From positions 1 to 64,000 of the forward strand of contig CAVNZM010000018.1 of assembly GCA_963693365.1 (NCBI GenBank): a DNA stretch of 64,000 nt, written 5' to 3'. The position numbers were made by a program, and so were the translations under genes. Source of the stretch: Amoebidium appalachense. Taxonomy: Eukaryota > Ichthyosporea. Positions within the stretch are counted from its first letter, which is position 1. Every line of letters begins with the position of its first letter. Below are positions 49,851-58,592 of this stretch, one piece after another. The notes beneath the pieces were generated by a model. It ran no database searches and was not told where the DNA came from. It was given only the letters and a program-made list of their open reading frames with translations.

Positions 49851-51528
49851 CCGGGGTCCCCCTCCTCCTGATACCACCCCGTCTGGGACGGGTGTGCCTG
49901 GGGGGAGGGGGGGGGCTGTCGTGGGGGGTGGGGGGGATGCCCTGGGGGTTGTTGGGGTCGGCTGTGTACAGTGGGATGATGGGACTGCTTGTTGGGGGTA
50001 CCGGTGGGGGGGGCTCCGGAGGGGGAGGGGGTGCTGGCCAGCCATATTGGACGGCCAGCTCCTTGGCCCTCTCCCAGAAACCCTGTGGATTTGCCGCCCG
50101 GTCCGTTGCATTGAGGAGCCGGTGTAGCTCCGCGTGCTCGTTGTCCTCCGGGAAGACCTTCGTCGGTTTTGACGTGGACTTTTCTGGTTTGCTCTTGGTC
50201 CGGCCCACTGTGGTTTTTGCCACCGAGAGAATGGTGGCGGCCATGTACTCCCATCTCCCTTCCACCTCCGCCTGGGTAGGGGTGGTGGTTGGGGGGGACG
50301 TGAAGGCTGCCTCCGTGCCGGTGGTAAAACGTGCCCAGTCCTCCTGTGTGGTGTTCGGTTTCAGCTGGAGTCTCGGTGTGGGTTGGTTTCGGGTTGGCCC
50401 TGGTCCCTGGCCCGGCAGGTTAGGATGGGGCCCAGTTTCGCACCAGGCCAGGTGGTGGTCGGTGTGAAGATCCGGTAATTCCGTGACGGAGGCTGAGACC
50501 AGTGCTGGGCGTAACGCCGCCGGGATGTATACGTAGTCGATGCGTGAGCGGTGGGGACCGCTGTGGTACGTATATTCCCTGGTGGTGGGGTGTTCGGCTC
50601 GGTAGCTGTCTATGAGTAGATGGGCGTCCATCAGCTCGTGGAGCAGCCCGGGCACGAGTCCTGTGGGCATTGCCTGTGCTGAACTGGGGCCGGTTTCGGG
50701 CCGTGCCCTGTCCAGAGTAGGGTGGCACACCTCGTTGAAATCCCCGGCCACGATGACAGTGGTGTCGTTGGGGGCCGGGAGGGAGGTGAGAAATCTGGCT
50801 ACCTGTGAGGTGAGTCGACGGGCCTGTCTGACGTTTCCCTGTGTTGCATTCGTGTGTTGATAAAGTCCTATCACCCACGTTGTGTGCCGTTTTGTGTGAT
50901 ATGGAATAGCTAGCATTCGTGCATTTTTGCTATGTGGTTTTCCTTGGTGTCTAAACCACGTTTCGTTTGTAAGTATCACCACCCCCGTGTAGCGGAATCG
51001 TGTTTCCTCCTGGGCTACTGACGGTGTGGTTTGGTCATTGGACGAGCTCTCTGCCACCGGGATACCGGCCTCTGAGGCAGAGAGTGTTGTGTGTGTGTGT
51101 CCAGTGGTGGTGGCTGGTGGGCATACATACGTGGCACGCATGGGGATACCTTCGTTTCGAATGGAAAACTTTGTGCGTGTGAAGGAGCCCGGGGTGGTCC
51201 CGGTCTCCGTCAGAATGACTACGTCCATGTCTGCAAAGGCAGCCCACCTGGCTGCCTCGACGATCTTGTCCTGGCCGGTACGAGTGGTAGGTCCGGCCAG
51301 GTTTAAAGTTCCAATCCGAAGGTGGCTGTGTGGTTTGGCTGGTGGTAAATTTGCGTGGTTGATGGGCGAGACTAGCTCCCCTTCAAGTGCCTCCAGGGCT
51401 GTGTTCTGGTGGATCATGTCTGTGGCCTCTGGACCCGGACTTTGCGCCGTGCCGAGTGTTTGTGTGGTGTCGGGCGCTACCCCCTTTGCCGGCGCCGGGT
51501 GTCCGGGCGGGGGGGATGGGGTCGGCAT
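49156..51528 (-). CDS. LINE ORF2 AP-endonuclease domain (runs into the repeat array)
   Basis: The exonuclease/endonuclease/phosphatase domain nicks target DNA to prime reverse transcription. Visible motifs in order: LRIGTLNLAG, VVILTETGT, the central VIGLYQH, VAGDFNE, SRIDYVYIP and TDHHLAW, i.e. the Asn, Glu, Asp-x-Asn, Asp and Asp-His catalytic set. An acidic/basic linker and a Pro-rich stretch follow, with homopolymers near 49900-50030. There the frame leaves that of the Gln-rich repeats, so a shift is needed to connect the two. The start codon is in a Pro-rich leader. About 260 bp of LINE sequence separates it from the LTR at 51797. Confidence 0.85.
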   Translation of the reverse strand: MPTPSPPPGHPAPAKGVAPDTTQTLGTAQSPGPEATDMIHQNTALEALEGELVSPINHANLPPAKPHSHLRIGTLNLAGPTTRTGQDKIVEAARWAAFADMDVVILTETGTTPGSFTRTKFSIRNEGIPMRATYVCPPATTTGHTHTTLSASEAGIPVAESSSNDQTTPSVAQEETRFRYTGVVILTNETWFRHQGKPHSKNARMLAIPYHTKRHTTWVIGLYQHTNATQGNVRQARRLTSQVARFLTSLPAPNDTTVIVAGDFNEVCHPTLDRARPETGPSSAQAMPTGLVPGLLHELMDAHLLIDSYRAEHPTTREYTYHSGPHRSRIDYVYIPAALRPALVSASVTELPDLHTDHHLAWCETGPHPNLPGQGPGPTRNQPTPRLQLKPNTTQEDWARFTTGTEAAFTSPPTTTPTQAEVEGRWEYMAATILSVAKTTVGRTKSKPEKSTSKPTKVFPEDNEHAELHRLLNATDRAANPQGFWERAKELAVQYGWPAPPPPPEPPPPVPPTSSPIIPLYTADPNNPQGIPPTPHDSPPPPPRHTRPRRGGIRRRGTPDPPSSTNPHPLCCTSLPLAQQAAPTGRPSMGHPVDSTNRSHQASSSSLRLKPLPAAHNGSHSRGHPACRPCMGHLASSNRSHLHCSSCLQQQIAAPADRPSTGHPADSTNRSHQASSSSRRLQPQQAAHTGSHSRGHPACRPCQGHPASNNRPHPHCSSRLQQQRAAPAGRPSTGHPTNRSHPASSSSLRLKPQQAAHTGSHSRGHSACRPCQGHPASSNRPHPQCSGGLQ

Positions 51529-51796
51529 TATGCCTGCCCGTCCCCATGCGATGGGGGACGGGCACCTTGGTCAGTTCCCCGTGTCGAGTTAACCGAGGAC
51601 CTGTGTGGTGTGGATGGGCGTGTGGGCTGTGTGGGTTGGCGTTGTGAGGGGGCCCCTGGGGGCCCCCGCCTTGGTTGGGGGGGCGCCGCAGTTGGGGTGT
51701 TGTGCCTCTGTGGGCCTCAATGGCTCGGTGGCTTGGGGGTCTCGGGTCTCTGGGGTAGAGTGCTCTCCCCCCCTCCCCCCTCCCCCCCCCCCTAGC

Positions 51797-51888
51797 TGTT
51801 GGAATACGTCACCATGTATGACAGCAAGAGCCTTGAAGTATGTATGTGTCTTAGCTTGTTTGTATTCGTGTCTGCTTTCCCTCTTTGT

Positions 51889-51976
<88 letters not shown>

Positions 51977-52747
51977 CCCCTCTCTCTCTCTCCCCCCCCC
52001 CCCCCCCCCCCCCCCCCCGTATCTCTCTCTCCCTTGTTTCTGTGGGCACAGATATCTGTAGATCTGTGCACACCTGGCTCTCTTGCCTGATAAGAACTTA
52101 TTGTGTTTTTATTTCTGTTTGCTCTCCTCTGTTTATCTGAGAGGTAGCGTGATTGGCTAGCCTCACTCGTTGTCTTTCCTTTATTTCAAAATGGCCTAGT
52201 TTTGTTCTCAAAAGGATGGCTCGCCAATAGTCGCGAGCGAGTACATCTGTAGATTGTGAGGTGCATTCCTGTCTGTTAATATATGTGTGTTGTGATTGGA
52301 CAATAGATATATATGGAATTCGGTTTATTGCAAAGTGTCTTCACTTTGAGAGTGTCGACTATTGGGAAATATATGTATTTAAATAAGTTTCTTTATAGAG
52401 ACGAACATAAATATATATGTGAGTTAATAGTGACTAGATGTATAATTACTTAATTTATTTAAGTAAGAGTTTCTACACTTTAGTTTAATCGGAAGTTGGA
52501 ATGCGTATGCTCTGTCGGAATGTGTTTTTCTATCTTCTGATAGAACCGATTGGTTCTCCCTCTTTAGTTGTGATAAGGTGATAAGTCGCAAGTACAAAAG
52601 GAACCGAGAGCACAATAAAGATTCAGTTGTTGTTTGAAATCTTTCAATGTCTCGTGAACAACTCCGATTGCCCTCTCATTAATGTGTTAGTCGTGTTTTA
52701 CATGACACCTCTGTGCACTCTGCTCCCTTATACCTGTCCCAACAACA
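51797..52747 (+). mobile_element. Copia-type long terminal repeat, copy 2 (951 bp)
   Basis: Direct repeat of 43206-44138, in the same orientation and nearly identical apart from the (CT)n/poly-C length. It is followed by the same post-LTR sequence (GGTTAAAGGCCCATTTTCGC) as copy 1. It therefore behaves as a 5' LTR and not as the 3' end of the copy-1 element. Confidence 0.85.
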
Positions 52748-53597
52748 GGTTAAAGGCCCATTTTCGCACCCTCTCGCAACACATCTAGACCTAGCAATCG
52801 TTAAATTCCTGGTACACATCATAGCTGTGGTCAGCTCCTCATGCACCTCATCTAATGGTCACTTGCGTGTTAACGTTGAGTGCCCATTCCGTGAATTGAC
52901 GCCGCCCCCCCTTCCTCTTGGTGCTGAGGCCGTGTACATCTCTCCCTGGCGTCCCCTAAACCCGTCTGTGCTTTTCTGCACATTCCGTCTCTGGCACTTC
53001 CCGCCGTCATCTAGCCCTCTCGGCTCCTCCCGCGACCGGCCGTAACCGGTCCTCCGTCACTCCCCTTGACAAGATCTGACTCATCTTGACAAGAGCTTCT
53101 GTCATGCCTTGACAATCGTGCCATCCTTGCAAGTTTCAGCTTGCCCTCCTTCCAGTTCCGTCCTGGTTCCTCTCCGTCACGTCAAACCTTCCTCCACCCT
53201 TGGTTCTGCCGTCGCGCTCCAAGTTCTTCTTTGACACTTCATGACGTGTCCCCCTGTCCCGACGTGGTCTCAACCGCGCCGCCCTGTCTGCCCCAGAGGC
53301 TCCCATTCCATAACATCGAAATCCCAATCACTCGTCAAATTTCAAACCCCGGCTCCATTCCGATCGACGATCATTTGACACCCCGTCTCGATCCGACTTG
53401 ACTATCCTCCCTCAAGTCCATCTGAAGTACCCAAATTCGGTACTTCTTTCCAGTCTCCCGTGTTCAACACAGTCCAAGCACTTTGTGCTTTCCTACTCCA
53501 TAGGAGCCCCGGCCCCGAGTCCCTGCCAGAACCGTTTACCATGTCGTCCAACATGCTCCCTTCCAGGATTTCCAACCCTGTTCCCACCACCGTGCCG
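52748..53597 (+). mobile_element. LTR-element leader fragment after LTR copy 2, no intact genes
   Basis: The first 55 bp or so match the leader after LTR copy 1, then the sequences diverge. Frames of 60-110 codons are present, but none resembles gag or pol. It ends where LINE ORF1 ends, at about 53598. Confidence 0.5.
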
Positions 53598-55526
53598 TCA
53601 CTGTCGCCGGACCCCCTGGCTGGCCAACTGTAGTTCGAGCCGGTTTACTCGAGCCGTCAGGTCCGCCACGGGGTCCCCTGTGGGCGACACCGGCGGAGGT
53701 GGGGACGGGGCCTGGTAGGGCTGGTGCGACGGCGCGGAGGCCAATGATTGGTCGTCTTCGTCTGGGGCCTCGAGTGGTGGTGTGTTGTCTGTGGGATGTG
53801 TGCTCTGCCCTAGCCGCGGGTGGTCGAGGAGCACGGTCGCCCTGTCCACGGTGGTGAGGCGGGCACGTACTGTGTATTCGCGGGGGCTTGGTGCCCCGGT
53901 ATTAAACGACAGAAGTATTCCCTCCGGGTGGTCCCGGAGGTATGGGTAGTCCGTGTGGCTTACGGGGATGGGCATGGTGATGAAGTGGTGCCCTGTGACC
54001 CTACACTTATTCACCTCTGGGGCTCTGCCGGCTCTACCCTCCCGGGTGGCCCCCTCCCCGGGGGGGCCAAGGCCGGAGTACGTGAGTGCCTGGCGGAGTG
54101 CCTGGACGTGTACATAGTCCCGCCACTCAATCACGGTGGCGAAGAAAGAGTCGTCAGGTGGGTCTAGACTACTCAAGCCCACCAACACGATAATACCCGG
54201 TGCGAAAAGGGGTTTCCGTTGGCATTTATATGCGGGGTGGCCCAGTTCCCCACAGTTACCGCAGTTTCGGCGGCGTTGCAGGCATGTGGCGATGGGGTTA
54301 CTGGGGTTTCCGTGTACGTGTAACGGCCGGTTACAGTACGGACAGCTGGTGCGGTTTTTGGGGCACTCATCCGGTTCGTGCCCCACCTCCCGACAGGTTA
54401 GGCACTGAACAAACGGGCACTCTGTGTCTGTTAGTTTGTGGGATTGCTCCCAACACAACCCACACATGTGAGACTGTGGGATGGGGATTAGCAACAGAAC
54501 TGCCTCTGACTCCTCCCCCCCCCCCTCCTGTGTCGGAAAGGGTCGGGCCTGGGGCCACTCGGGAGGGGTGTCCACCACACGGGGGGTGGGGTTGGTGTTC
54601 TCATAGAGGCGATGATCGTACCCCTCGAGATGGGGGGGGCGTGTGTCCTCGTTTAAGCCGGGTGTGGTGATAGCCCAGGCCCGGTGCCTGTGCATTGCAG
54701 GGGCCGCCGTCATGTATGTTTCCTCCACTAGAGAGGTCCGGTTGACCCTAAAGTGTTCTCGGAGATTTATTATGCGTTTCCTATGGTGTTCGTCGTCCGG
54801 AAAAACCACCTCATAATTACCCTCATACGCCCAGTGCTCCCTGGCGATACGGAAGTTGGGGTTTGGGGGGAGCCAGGTTACGGTCACTGGGTGAAGGTCT
54901 ATGGCATATAGCACGGTTGCCACGTCACTTGCTCGTCCTATCCTCGGAAAATTGCACGTTTCTACCGTTCTATTCGGGATTAGGACCATGTACCGTGTGG
55001 GGTTCGGGCGGATGGAGGGGTGGGGTGGGGGGGCAGGTAAAATGCCCTCCCCCACCAGTGCTGTGACTAGTGCCTCCCACTCTGCTTCTGTGCCTACCAT
55101 GATCTCTATGCCCCGTTGGTTTCGGTTGTGCACCAGCTGGTACCTGTTTGCTAGGTTCTGGGTGCTGACGAAGTCATACACCCGAGCCAACCAGCCCGCT
55201 TCAGAATGTCCGTCGTCTGCTGGCAGGGGACACAGTATGGAAAGGGTGGGGGCGTTAGTTTTACCTGGTATGGCATAGTCCGTCCTGCGTGAGGTAGACC
55301 TCTCCATCTCCTCTGTTTCCTCCTTTCCTCTTTTGCCCGACAAGCGCTCGTTTCCTCCAGAGCCCGGGGGATGATGAGGGTTCGCTCCCACCCCCATGCT
55401 TTCCCCCATCGGTTGTGTGGTTTCTACCGACTCGGTTGCCCTATCCGTGTGATTGGGTGTGGGTGGGTTTAAGGTGGATATTGCAGTGAGGGACGTGTCC
55501 CCGTCTAGCTCCATGTGGTTTTCCAT
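53598..55526 (-). CDS. LINE ORF1 protein with CCHC zinc knuckles, 642 aa
   Basis: ORF1 proteins of this type bind LINE RNA as a chaperone. The intact frame codes for an acidic/Ser-rich N-terminus, a central region of unknown fold, then cysteine clusters. These are CGLCWEQSHKLTDTEC, the canonical C-x2-C-x4-H-x4-C knuckle CLTCREVGHEPDEC, a CPYC segment and a second canonical knuckle CGNCGELGHPAYKC. A Pro-rich stretch and a short heptad-like tail (ADLTARVNRLELQLASQ) close the protein. The stop lies at the junction with the LTR fragment. About 630 bp of 5' region precede it up to the target-site duplication. Confidence 0.85.
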   Translation of the reverse strand: MENHMELDGDTSLTAISTLNPPTPNHTDRATESVETTQPMGESMGVGANPHHPPGSGGNERLSGKRGKEETEEMERSTSRRTDYAIPGKTNAPTLSILCPLPADDGHSEAGWLARVYDFVSTQNLANRYQLVHNRNQRGIEIMVGTEAEWEALVTALVGEGILPAPPPHPSIRPNPTRYMVLIPNRTVETCNFPRIGRASDVATVLYAIDLHPVTVTWLPPNPNFRIAREHWAYEGNYEVVFPDDEHHRKRIINLREHFRVNRTSLVEETYMTAAPAMHRHRAWAITTPGLNEDTRPPHLEGYDHRLYENTNPTPRVVDTPPEWPQARPFPTQEGGGEESEAVLLLIPIPQSHMCGLCWEQSHKLTDTECPFVQCLTCREVGHEPDECPKNRTSCPYCNRPLHVHGNPSNPIATCLQRRRNCGNCGELGHPAYKCQRKPLFAPGIIVLVGLSSLDPPDDSFFATVIEWRDYVHVQALRQALTYSGLGPPGEGATREGRAGRAPEVNKCRVTGHHFITMPIPVSHTDYPYLRDHPEGILLSFNTGAPSPREYTVRARLTTVDRATVLLDHPRLGQSTHPTDNTPPLEAPDEDDQSLASAPSHQPYQAPSPPPPVSPTGDPVADLTARVNRLELQLASQGVRRQ

Positions 55527-56158
55527 GGTAGGGGTGGGTGCAGCTATGTTTTGGGTAGCGTTTATTTGCTAGATGGTTGTTGACTTTGTGTGTGCGAAAA
55601 GGGTGAGTGCAGGATGCTGGTATCTGTGGATACGGCTACTCTGTGCGCGTTCTACTCTGCTACTGTGTGTGTGAATTCTGTGCCGTTAATGTTTTTCCCC
55701 CCAGACAAAGGTCACTACCACTGAAAGAGGAAACGTTGGTTTTGTGTCAAGTGCAGGGGAAAAAAAAAAGGGGGGGCTCCTTTCCGGCGCGTAACTCCCG
55801 TGCCCGCCGGCCTACGGGGACGGCTTTTAGTGTCCCCTGTAGCTAACGTGTACCTCTATCCGCTTGAGTTTTTCTGGGCCCGGCTGTTAGGTGTGCTAGG
55901 AGTTCTCCGTTGGACTAGAGGAGCTAGAAAACACGTTTTCACGTGTTTCCGACCAGTTTTCGTGGCGACCTGTGCTACTTAAATTTTAACCTGACAAAAA
56001 TGCGCGGAATGTCTACTCTGATTGGTCATCTCTATGGGTTCTGGTGCGGTCTAATGTGCCTATTGGTTGACTTAATGCGGAATTTGCAGAATCGTGCAGC
56101 CTAATCACCGATTACATGTGGTTTTGATGTGATCGGGAGCCGGACATGGTGCGACTGA
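55527..56158 (-). other. LINE 5' untranslated region
   Basis: The sequence between the right target-site duplication and ORF1. No frame of note. It should carry the internal promoter of the LINE, but I cannot identify one. Confidence 0.5.
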
Positions 56159-56174
56159 TCTGAGTCTTAATAAT
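56159..56174. repeat. Target-site duplication, right copy
   Basis: TCTGAGTCTTAATAAT, identical to 37621-37636; the neighbouring bases differ (C before the left copy, A before the right copy). Confidence 0.9.
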
Positions 56175-56380
56175 AGATATTTAGATTATCTCCCTGTTGT
56201 GGAGACCTCACTCACATTGATATCTAGATTATCCCATTGTGTGGATACCTCACTCATGTTCATATTTCGTCTATCTCCCTCGTGTGTACACCTCACTCAC
56301 ATTCATGATATTTAGATTATCTCCGCACGGTGTGAAAACTGTCACGGTATCTCACTCACATTCAGATTATCTCGATCCCT
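56175..56380. repeat. Minisatellite of about 43 bp, right part
   Basis: About five diverged units with ACCTCACTCAC at about 56205, 56247 and 56290, alternating with AGATTATCTCC-type strings. It continues the array cut at 37620. Confidence 0.85.
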
Positions 56381-57053
56381 GACAAGCTCCATCGTGTGCA
56401 TGTACACTCGTGCACATTGTTATTTACTATCGCCTCAGTATAATACCTCATAATCGTGAATATCACGGTATTAGTACATCTCCCTCATTCCGATGATTCA
56501 TTATTTCTCTGCCCTCCCTCCCTCCCTCCCCTCCCCCCCCCCCCCCCCCTCCCCCCGCCCGCCCCCTCCCCTCCCCTTGGAGGCCCCACCTGGCCATCCC
56601 CCCCCCCCCCCCCTTCCCCCCCCTCCCCCCTCTTTCGCCCCCCCTCCTCTTCCCCCCCCTCCCCCCCACGCCGGCCCCTTTGAAGTCACAGGCTGAGCTC
56701 GAGTGTCAAGATCAAGATATTATTCTATGTAGTGTATACTCGTGTAGTGCGTAAACCGCACGATGAGCACAGTGTAGCGAATCATATGCGAGTGGAAGTT
56801 TTGCCGATGATCACTACGTAGGCCTATGCGTGCGCTGTAGGCCTATGCGTGCACTGCCACGCGGCTGGGTGACCTGGCCAAGCTGGCCTGCGAGCCTCGG
56901 CTCTGAAAAAGGAAAGTGCATGCAACGAAGACACAGCCCCAGAGTGTAGCATGCACATACATCACTGTGAATTTTCCATCATGCATGCATACCGTTGAAA
57001 CGGGGAACAGGTCTGACTCTTGGGCTGCCCATCATCATCATGATGGCCATATC

Positions 57054-57370
<317 letters not shown>

Positions 57371-58097
57371 TTTTTTTTTTTTTGGAAGGGGGGGGGATGG
57401 AAGGGGGGAGGTGGGGATCTGAGAAGTATGGAATACGGCGGCTGGCAGGATGACGACATTAGCTAGCCAGTGATGGCCAAACCAACCGTCAGTCAGTACT
57501 AGGTATTGCATGGGCACCGATTGCAGCACAACCGAGCACTAGTATCATCCTTGTCTATTATACAAACCATTACCAACACGTACCACTATGTAACAGCACG
57601 TATTAATAGCACTGATGCAGAAGTTCACGCCAACTAGTGCCACGTTTTTTGGGGGTGCTCTCTGCCCACCATTCACTACAACGCATAAGTGTGCGAAGAG
57701 GAATACAGGTAGAAAGTGACCGTACAGACGTGCCTCAATAGAAGCTAGTTAGTATACGTACAAGGCGTAGATCCACAGCTGTTGCGAAGGCGTCATCGCA
57801 TTCCAATGGATAGACAATCACCAATCAGATGATTGTTGACCATTCCATTGATAAAAACTTTCTCTCTCGTACTCGTAACTTCGTAAGTGCTGTAGGGCGT
57901 GGGCCCTCTGTCGCTGCTTGGCGTCACTCCAGCCACCTCAGGGCAGCATTTCGCACATCAGTGAATGTGTACAGAATGGACCGCCGTGTAGAATTTATTC
58001 CGCTAGCTATGAGTGAAATAGAAGTCTGCTGTAAAAAGAATGACACATCGCGCACATACGCCATGCCGCCGGGGCCCCATGCACATATTGTACAGGT

Positions 58098-58161
58098 GCA
58101 TATATGCCAAGGCCTCCTAAATCGCACACCGGTGTGCTATTTAGGAGGCCTTGATATATGC
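58098..58161. repeat. Imperfect palindrome, arms of about 31-33 bp
   Basis: Arms containing AAGGCCTCCTAAAT and its complement ATTTAGGAGGCCTT meet at a centre ACACCGGTGT with almost no loop. One mismatch and a 2-base insertion are the only breaks. It could form a cruciform or an RNA hairpin. Confidence 0.9.
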
Positions 58162-58520
58162 ACGTTTCCAACGGGGATCGCGACTTCGCGAGATCACCCC
58201 CTCCACTGTGAATCGTGTATGTGCGATGGATATACCAACGGTTGCAGTAAGAAGTAAAATATGAAGTTGCATTGAATTAGAGAGCTTCGCCTAATTACCG
58301 TGCTTCTCCTGGAAAATTCCCGACGTAAGGCAGCCGCACTCTCACTTTTTCACTAATCTCGCGCCTGCAAGATCTAAGGGAGGGGCGTCAACCCAGTGTG
58401 CAGGAATCCCTGGAACGAAAAAAGAGGCCAATCAGATCTCGATTTCAGGATCAATCTTTGTCAGGAATCAATGGTATGTACTCAAGAATGTTTGGTATGC
58501 GTAAGCCCAAGCTCACGGCA

Positions 58521-58528
58521 TATAAAAA
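58521..58528 (+). promoter_or_regulatory. TATA box of the membrane protein gene
   Basis: TATAAAAA, 72 bp before the ATG at 58593. That leaves a 5' UTR of about 40 bases if initiation is about 30 bp downstream of it. Confidence 0.55.
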
Positions 58529-58592
58529 GTGACAACGCCCTCTCACTTTTTCAGGTTGATACTTTCACCTGTTTCAGGGCAAACACGTCATC

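Larger units (their letters stand above)
37637..56158 (-). mobile_element. Composite non-LTR retrotransposon (LINE), 18.5 kb, with nested LTR fragments
   Basis: The element reads right to left: 5' region 56158-55527, ORF1 with CCHC knuckles, AP-endonuclease, a P/Q-rich 216-bp tandem array, then (after rearrangement) RT, RNase H, a C-terminal zinc finger and a 3' A-rich tail visible as T-rich sequence at 37637-37657. A perfect 16-bp target-site duplication flanks it, as expected for target-primed reverse transcription. Two copia-type LTR fragments (43206-46186 and 51797 to about 53597), both plus-oriented, are embedded, and the RT core at 41.06-43.2 kb is inverted. The combination APE-RT-RNase H with a CCHC ORF1 fits I- or Tad-like clades. 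The ORF2 order and several frameshifts show that this copy cannot work as it stands. Confidence 0.85.

Noticed and set aside
46195-50467. Plus-strand Gly/Ala/Val/Trp-rich frames over the 216-bp array
   Set aside because: Antisense shadows. The Gln/Pro frame is the one continuous with the RT at 41.5 kb.
57829-58257. 142-codon plus frame
   Set aside because: Non-repetitive but contains the palindrome, no recognisable domain and no clear promoter; kept only as intergenic.
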